In this document: piece by piece, positions 9,646 through 19,100 of the stretch
How positions within the stretch are numbered: the stretch's first letter is position 1
How the letters are laid out: the number at the start of each line of letters is the position of its first letter
Assembly: GCF_012273895.1 (NCBI RefSeq)
Contig: NW_024045133.1
Coordinates: forward strand, 124,001-188,000
Length of the DNA: 64,000 bases
Direction: 5' to 3'
DNA from: Zerene cesonia
Lineage: Eukaryota > Arthropoda > Insecta > Lepidoptera > Pieridae
Program-made: the position numbers and the translations under genes
Notes under the pieces: model-generated
Databases searched by the model: none
What the model saw: only the letters and a program-made list of their open reading frames with translations
Told to the model about the DNA's origin: nothing

Positions 9646-12600
9646 ATGGCACATTAGGAGTTTCTACAGCGACCCAATCCGAATTCGTCTGCTGTTGCCG
9701 ACTGCGGTTAGTCTGAAAAAAGGAATAAATAAAAAATTATCTTTGACACTCATTACAACTGAAAACACTTAACACTAAAAAAAGTACAGAGAGACTCGGT
9801 TTCTCAATCCTTTCACCTACGTCATGACGTAAAATAGAAAATGTATATTATTTGTTAACGATTGTACATCTTTTAGTTTCTCCTTTATAATTTAAACTAA
9901 ATAACCTTTTGAGTATCGTTATATCAATCAAAGTGTAGAAATGAATAAATACAACAAATAACATCCATCGAAGTCGTACCTTAACTTTCAGATGCACCAA
10001 TTTGTTGTGGTTGTAGAGTGCGGCCTGGTAGCCGAAGGCGGCGGCGCACAGCGCGCAGCGGAACGGCCGCGCGCCGCTGTGCGCGCGCAGGTGACCTTCC
10101 AGGCTCTTTTTACTCTTTATTAATGCAAATTTTCGTTTTTACATTTTTTTTCTTTTTATGTCATAGCGGGCAGCTGAGCTGGTGGTTCGCCTGATGGTAA
10201 GCGATCACCACCGCCCATAAACATTCGCAAAGGTAGTACCTCTGTGAATGCGCTGCCCGCTTTTATGGGGTAAGGGAAAAGGAAAGGATTAACGACTGGA
10301 AAGAAGGAATGGACTAGGACGGGTGAGGAAATGGACATTCAAAACTGTTTACAAACACATCGTTCAGAACAACGCATCGGTTAAAATTACCTAAATCTGG
10401 GGAACCTTATCATCAGCTGTTACGACAATCGGTTTTTACAACCACATATGATAAGTCCCTTCGATGTCGTTATAAAAAATTTCGACTGTATTTGTTAATT
10501 AATAAAAATTTTCGTTTTAAATATTTGCACAGATTATGGGTAGGTTGCACACAATATTGTAATAAAAATCTATAATTTGTAACTTATTTTGTAACTTATT
10601 TGTACACAGATTATGAAACCGGCATGTCCAAGAATCAAAAGTTCGACGTGGTGGATTATGGCCTGAACCCGCATAGGAGGCCTGTGTCCCAGCAGTGGGA
10701 ACATATATGGGCTGATGATGATGATGATGATTATGATTCCCATACCGTATACGTCTTCCCGCACACGTCGCACACGTGGTCGCGCCGCGGCACGACCGCC
10801 GCGTGCGCGCGCGCGTGCGAGCGCAGCACCGCTCGGGACGAACACGCCTGACAATCATTATGATAACTACGTAAATAAACACAGTATATATAATAAAAAA
10901 AAAAAAAAAATGGTTGCCTGTAAAGTCGGTTTTACGGGCGAAGATTTTACGTGACAACGTCTTTTTTTCCAACGCCAAGAACGCTCGAGAAAGACAGAGA
11001 CAGAGACACAAGCACGCGCCGATTCAATGCGCCTAATTCTCTAGTGCTGCGCGCGCGGCGGACCGATCATAGTTCGGTGACTCATCGTAACGTTACCGGG
11101 CGTTACACTTTTTCATGAGTGCCTCCGAGCCGCAACCTAATTTAAGACGTTGTCACGTCAAAAAAATAAAAATCAGATATTGAACAAATTATAAATCACA
11201 TAGAACATGAAACCCAGACTCCTAATATAGCTTTCGCTGTGTTTCAGGAGTCTGTGTCTTCCCGATATAATACATAATAGTTCAATTTAGACACAATGAA
11301 ATGTAATTGCTGCTACATACATATGACATTTAAATTCTATAATTTAATATAAATTTATAATATTCAATAATTTACAAATTTTAATAATTTACATTTTATC
11401 AATAAGTTATTTAATAATGAAATAAGGTTTTTTTTATTATTATTTTGAGAGGAATGTTGTAGAAGGAATGAACAGAATTTAGCTTTCTTAATTATTAGTC
11501 GGCTGTTACGAGGATCGTTTTTAAATTGACGATAATATATGTGTTTTTCTGTGAAATTAATAGACTAGTAATTAGTAAAAGAGTTGACGACAGATTGTGT
11601 TTTTATTTTTTCACCAATTTACATGAAGGGATTTTTTTCGAAAAAAGGAATATTTTTGATAAAAATTGAGACCATTTGTATTTTTTTTTATGTCACAGTC
11701 GGCAATGGAGCTGGTGGGTCGCCTGATGGTAAGCGCTTCCACCGCCCATGAACATTTGCAGAGGCAAAAGTTCCAGAGGCAGACCTTTCGTCTCTACAAA
11801 TGGATTGCCGACTTTAAATTGGGAAGGGATTAAGAAAGGATGGTCGAGAGAAATAAAGGAAAGGACTGGGAAGGGTAAGGAAAAGGATATGGGTCTATTA
11901 AAATTGTACATATTGACGATGTGGTTAACAACACAATATAGCAATATATTGTAATGTAAAAGATTTATGTGTGTTTAATTAATTTTACATTGTAGAAAGT
12001 AGCTCTGTAGATGATGTTTGTGAAATAAAACAAAGAGGACCCAGTAACGTCTGTTCTTTGACGAATTTTATTCCCACTACTACAACATTTATCAATTATA
12101 CTTCATCATTCGAACTAGAAGTTGCTGAAATCGGCGCGACCACACAAACAAACAATCAACCTCTTCTTTTATTGTGGGAGTCGAGCACGCTTCGGCACGA
12201 ATTGGGCCAGCTCGCACCGGGGAAGTACCACACCCCCGCAGAAAACCGGCGTGAAATAGTGGCATGCCACTGTGTTTCGTGCGGTGAGTGGGGGAGCCGG
12301 AGGCCCGTTTCCATTTCCTCACCCGTCCCAGACCATTCCTTCTTTCCTGTCGTTAATCCATTCCTTTTCCCTTACCCCAAAAAAGCGGGCAGCGCATTCG
12401 CAGAGGCACTACCTCTGCGAATGTTCATGGGCGGTGGTGATCGCTTACCATCAGGCGAACCACAAGCTCAGTTGCCCGCTATGACATAAAAAAAAAACCT
12501 CTATAACACAATTTTAATGTTAATACGTTTACTCACAAATCCACAGCCCGGCACCGTGCAAGTGATGGGCGTGAGCTTCAAGTGGACGGCCATGTTGTGC

Positions 12601-15600
12601 TCTTCAAGGCGAGTCGCCTTTACGAACTTTTTATCGCACAGCTTACACGCGTATCTGACAATTATTTACACTTCTATAACATTTGGAAATTAAAAACTTT
12701 TTAACGGATTTTAAACGCGATTTATTCATTATATTATTAATCCGACGTTTCGAAGACTTTACAGCGAGCGTGGTCACGGGGAGACGGAAATGTATAATAC
12801 TCGCGTAAAATCAAACACAAGAAAATACTTCTATAACATTTACAACGATTTCTAAACATTTAAAGTATAAAAAATGTTTTAGTTGTGGTAGTCGAGCACG
12901 CTTCGGCACGAATTGGGCCAGCTCGCACCGGGGAAGTATCACACCCCCACAGAAGACCGGCGTGAAATAGCATTCTGCTGTGTTTCGTTCGGTGAGTGGG
13001 GGAGCCGGAGGCCCATATCCTTTTCCTTCCCCTTCCCAGTCCTTTCCTTTATTCCTCTCGCCAATCCTTTCTAATCCCTTCCCAATTTAAAGTCGGCAAT
13101 GATTTTGTAGAGGCGTAAGGTCTGTAATCGACTTTACGTCTCTCCAAATGTCCATGGGCGGTGGTAGCGCTTACCATCAGGCGTCCCACCAGCTCCATTG
13201 CCGACTGCGACATAAAAAAAAAAAAAAGCACGCAGCGGGGAAGTACCACATACCCACAGAAAACCGGCATGAAATAGTATACTGCCGTGTTTCGTTCGGT
13301 GAGTGGGGTAGCTAGAGACCCATACCATCCTTTTCCTTACCCTTCCCAGTAATTTATTTTATATCTCTCGTCAATCCTTTCTTAATCTCTTCCCAATTTA
13401 AAATCGGCAATCCATTTGTAGAGGCGTAAGGTCTGCAATCGACCTTACGCCTCTCATAATGTCCATGTGCGGTGGTAGCGCTTACCATAAGGCCCAGTTC
13501 CTTCGACCCAGCTTCATCGAACTTTTTTCAATGTAGTTTTTTTTTGCAATTTTTCTTGCATTCGATGTTATAAGCATGTAAAAATGTTATGTTTATCTGT
13601 TATATTCCTGCGAACCCCTGGAACTGATTTACCGATACTGTCATAAGCTTCCCTGGGACATAGATAAATCTAATTTCGAATCTATAAATGAAAACACAGC
13701 ATTGATGGTTGTTTGTAACCAAATCATTGGAGAACGGCTGCAGGCATCTGAATGAAATTTTAAAATCTATAGGAGGCATGTTAACTATGATCATGATGAT
13801 GATGATGATGATGATAATGATGATGATGATGATAATGATGATTATGATCATGATAATGATGATGATAATGATGATTATGATCATGATAATGATGATCATG
13901 ATGATGATCTTGATGATGATAATCATGATGATGGCAATGATGGTGATGAAAACAATTTAAAAGCCAACTCACTTCAGCCTCGCCGGGTCGATGTGTTTCA
14001 AGTTGTACTTCATGTGTTGGTTGAAAGACATCTGGTTCTTGAACGTCATGTCACACTGTAACCATACGTTATTCACACACTATTATAAAATTTAACTTGA
14101 CATAAATCTGCTGGGCGTGTTGTGTTTGTGTGTGTATGTGTGTNNNNNNNNNNGCGTGTGTACTGACCTCGTGGCAGTACATGTTGGCGGACGACTCGTG
14201 CGTCACCAGGTGTATTTCCATCGCCTTCTTGAACAGAAACTGTTTGCCGCACTTCGGGCACGCGTACTCTTTCACGCCGCGGTGTATGCTGACGGATTGT
14301 GCTAGTTTTTATCTATATGCATATAACAAAATAATCCCCTTTTCCCTTGGTCACGCCATGACGCGTGAACGGATGGACCGATTTCAAATTTTTCTCACTA
14401 TTATAAAGCTTCAATTTCACTGAGTGATAAACGCTATATATTTACTATATATTTGGAAGTGCGCTCCATCTTAGACTACATCTACGCTTACCAGCAGGCG
14501 AGTTGGTAGTCAAGCGCTTCCCTATAACACAATAAAAAAAAAAAAACCACGGACGAAGCCGGGGCGATCAGATAGTAATATATAAATATAACTAGAGTTA
14601 TATATCTTTACATAATTTAAAAATATATTATAGAGGAACTACCAATGATTTGGTGTACTGAATTCAGTCACTAAATTCAGAAGATAATTTAGGATACAAA
14701 TTAGAGAAGATCATTCTGTCAAAAAAGTAAAGAGCGACGGAGATTTTATTTTTTTCATAATTAGCGTATTAAATACTTCAAGTTTCGCTGAGCTTTGTAC
14801 ACCATCCGCGACACACCCTGTATATATATCAATTCATTCGGCGGTAACATAGATTTTATATGTTCGGAGTAACGGAGGCCCATATCCTTTTCCTTACCCT
14901 TCCCAGTCCTTTCCTTTATTTCTATCGCCAATCCTTTCTTAATCCCTTCCCAAAAAGTGGGCAATCCATTTGTAGAGGCGTAAGGTCTGCATTGGACCTT
15001 ATGCCTCTGCAAATGTCCACGGGCGGTGGTAGCGCTTACCATCAGGCGTCCCACCAGCTCCATTACCGACTGTGATATAAAAAAACAAATAATCTCTCTA
15101 CCCACTACACTAAATGTCCTAAATCCTTTTAAATTATGTTGCTATCTATATTTAAGTTGGTTGCCTGGTAGAGATCACTTATAAGTGATAAGGCCGCCTT
15201 CTGTGCTGTATCTCCTTTTTTTAGTATAAGTTGTTTTTGTATTTTGTTGGCAGCACAATAAAGTGTATAAATAAATAAATAAATAAATAAATGACTATAA
15301 CTAAAACTCACAACAGATGCGTCCGCAGCGAGGTCCGGTCTCTGAATACTTTATCACATAACTCACACTTGTGTTGCTCCGAGTGAGTTTTCTTCATGTG
15401 ATTGCGGAGTTTACCCAATGTGCTGGAAATGTGAGCTATTTGTGAGTTATTTGTAAATAACATGTAAATTACTTGTAAATGAGTGCTAAGGCAGTGATGG
15501 CTCAGTGGTTAGAACCTCGGAACCTCTAGAAACCATTTCAAGATCGATAAGTCGCGTTTCGAGATCGGGCGAGCGTGCAGGAAATAAATTCGATTTTTCA

Positions 15601-16094
15601 ATTTATCTGTACATATGGATAACATCACCACTGCTTAAAACGGTGAAGGAAAACATCGTGAGGAAGCCGGCATGTCCATGAATCGAAAAGTTCGACGACA
15701 TGTGACATCTGCCAAACCGCACTTGGCCAGCGTGCTGGATTATGGCCTGAAACCTCATAGGAGGCCTGTGTCCCAGCTGTGGGAACATATATGGGCTGAT
15801 GATGATGAGTGCTAAACAACGTGTAAATTACATGTAAGCAACTTGTAAATAACTTGTAAGTGACTTGTAAAGATCTTATTACGACTGCTAAACAACATGG
15901 TAGGTGACAGGACTCGGGAAGGATGACAGTCGAAGCTAAATCGTGTGTTATGACGGTTTAAAAACGCCTCTAAAACACGTGTGCTTAAAAGAATATTTAA
16001 CCCCAAGCAGGTTTCATTGTGAAAAAAAAAATTTTGCTCAGCATCATGGGTCATGTACCAGTTTTATAACGACATGTGTGTGTTTGTGTTCAGC

Positions 16095-16142
<48 letters not shown>

Positions 16143-19100
16143 GCGTGTACTCACGCGGCGGCGTGTCCGCACAGCGTGCAGGTGTGCGTGGGCGCGGGCG
16201 CTGCGTGGCGCCGGTGCGCGTGGTCGGCGGCGACGCTCGCGCGCGACCACACGCCGCCGCACAGCCGGCAGCGCCATCTGTTCCGTATAGACACAACCAA
16301 CTGTAGCGCGGCTACGGAGTGTCGTAGGAGCCAAGGGATAACTTGGAGCAAGGTGAGAGGAACTCAAAACGTCACGATAGAAACAGCTGGCGCAGCACTG
16401 TGGGTGCCAGGTGTTCCAGTTAAGGGACACGGCATGATAACTAAAGATTATGAAAAAAAATAAAAACGGATACGCGTTGAATTTTCTCAACTTATTTAAT
16501 ACTAGCGGTCCGCTCCGGCTTCGCCCGTGGTACATATATAGCCTATAGCCTTCCTCAATAAGTGGGCTATCTAACACTGAATAAATTTTTCAAATCCGAC
16601 CAGCAGTTCCTGAGATTAGTACGTTCAAACAAACAAACAAACTCTTTAGTTTTATAAAAGTGGTCTTATGACGTGTCACGTGTGACGTGTGCTGTGTCAT
16701 GATCCACGTGTGAAGCATCATGTCTCACATGCGATGTGTGTGGATGTATCGTTAAATGTATGGTGTGTCAGGTGTTATGCGTAATGTGACACGTGTGACG
16801 TATCACGTGTGGTGAATCACTTATGACGCCGTGTCCGATGTTCACGTGTCACGGCGTGTCATGGCTTGTCAAGGTGTGTCGTGGCGTGTCATGGCGTGTC
16901 AAGGTGTGTCGTGGCGTGTCATGGTGTGTCAAGGTGTGTCGTGGCGTGTCAGGGCGTGTCATGGCGTGTCAAGGTGTGTCGTGGCGTGTCATGGCGTGTC
17001 ATGGTGTGTCATGGCGTGTATGATTGCGCATGAAACTGCGTGTGTTATTTCGTGTGTGATGAATCGCGATTATTTAATTTTAAAAACGAATCGATTTGAT
17101 GCTATGCCAAAATTAATGAACTATGAATACGGCATGCGACATCCATGTTTAAATAAACCATTATCTCCATTTATTTTAACGTTTCAAACATTCACCAAAA
17201 CGATTGAGCCAAAATTGATGCGGTTTTACAATAAACAGCAGCGCTCACCTCACTCTATGCCTCCGCCTGTGCGACGACAGAGCTTGCTTGTCCTTACACC
17301 GTATGTGACAAACATCACATTCCGATGTCCCAGCTGACTGTCACGAATGAATGAATAATTTGAATAATCGAATTAATAACTTAATTTTTGTGTGCATTTT
17401 ATTTTACTCGAAAGAAATTTATTTTAAGTCCATTGTCTACCCATATATTAGAAAAAAAAAATCAATTTTTCAACCGACTTCAAAAAAGGGGGATTCCCGA
17501 TTCGACATTGTTTTTTTGACGTGACAACGTCTTAAATTAGGTTGCGGCTCGGACTCACTCATGAAAAAGTGTAACGCCCGGTAACGTTACGATGAGTCAC
17601 CGAACTATGATCGGTCCGCCGCGCGCGCAGCACTAGAGAATTAGGCGCATTGAATCGGCGCGTGCTTGTGTCTCTGTCTCTGTCTTTCTCGAGCGTTCTT
17701 GGCGTTGTCACGTAAAATCTTCGCCCGTAAAACCGACTTTACAGGCAACCATTTTTTCGTGTTTTAGTCCCTCATAACTTTTACTGGGTGAATCAATTTT
17801 TATGACTCTTTTTTTTTTTAAATCCAGTACCTCACGTTTGGTCCCATCCAAATCAACAAATGTATCACACAAAAAAAAATTACAGTCCAACTAACATAGC
17901 CTCTCCTTTTCGAAGTCGGTCGATGCAACATAAAAACCCATACCAGCTGGTGTTTTTTCATGTGCTCGTCCAATTTACATCTATGATTAAAGCCAATCAC
18001 GCAGTTGTAGCATTTGTGGGAGTGTCTCGTGAAGGTGTCGCTCGCTAGGGCTTTCGCTCTCTCCAACTGTACCTGTAATCCATATCTGTACTTTACATGC
18101 GGGAGTTGAGCACGCTTCGGCACGAATTGGACTAGCTCGCATCGAAGTACCACACCCCAACAGAAGACCAGTGTGAGGTTTTTTTTTTTTATGTCATAGC
18201 GGGCAATTGAGCTGGTGGTTCGCTTGATGGTAAACGATCACCACCGCCCATGAAGATTCGCAGAGGCTTAGACCTCTGAGAATGCGCTGCCCGCTTTTAA
18301 GGGATAAGGGATAAGAATAGGATTGATGAATGGAAAAAAGGAATGGACTGGTAAGGGCTATGAGAAGGTAATAGGCCTCGGGCTCCCCCACTCACCGTAC
18401 GAAACACAATAGCAAGCTATTATTTCACGCCGGTTTTCTGTGGGGGTGCGGTACTTCTCCGGTGCGAGCTGGCACAATTCGTACCGAAACGTGCTCGACT
18501 ACCACACTTAGATAGAAGCATGCTTCTGTGTTTCGTTCACTGAATAGGGGAGCTGGAGACTCGTATCCTTTTCCCCCCTTCCCAGACCTTTCTTTTAATC
18601 CTCTCATCGATTGTTTCTCAATCCAATTAAAAGTCGGCAATCCATTTATAGAGGCGTAAGGTCTGCAATCGACCTTACGCCTCTCTAAATGTTCCTTTCC
18701 TTATTCCTTTCTTAAAAGCATATTATTGACGTATAAATGCAAAAAATCTGTCATCGTCGACACTGGAGCTGGTTTGTCGCCTGATGGTAAGCGATCACTA
18801 CCGCCCGTGAACGTTCGCTGTCAAGGAAGGAATAAGGAAAGGATTGACGGCTGGTAGGAAGGAATATACGGAACGAAACACAGTAGAAAATATATAGTAA
18901 TCATCAATTGTACTAAATAGGATATCTTACCAGAAATAAGATTTTAAATGGAGAAATTTATATAAGGTACAAATTTTGCCTATATGTTATTCCAGTTGTC
19001 CAATTATTTTATTATATTCCAGTTGTTGCCCATATGTTATTCCAGTTGTCCAACTGTCTACATACCAAATTTCATTGCAATCGGTTCAGTAGTTTTTGCG

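Noticed and set aside
12058..12489. Open frame of 143 codons overlapping a SINE-like copy
   Set aside because: Similar frames recur wherever this repeat occurs (for example 52306), and they have no start context or domain.
13600..13972. Open frames of Ile, Met, His or Asp runs
   Set aside because: They are translations of the GAT triplet microsatellite.
16880..17020. CRISPR-like array considered at the 10-bp and 37-bp repeats
   Set aside because: Units are directly adjacent with no unique spacers, and the host is a eukaryote.
16823..17023. Open frame with repeated VCRGVSWRV units
   Set aside because: It is a translation of the 10-bp minisatellite; a 10-bp period read in three frames gives repeated peptides without meaning.
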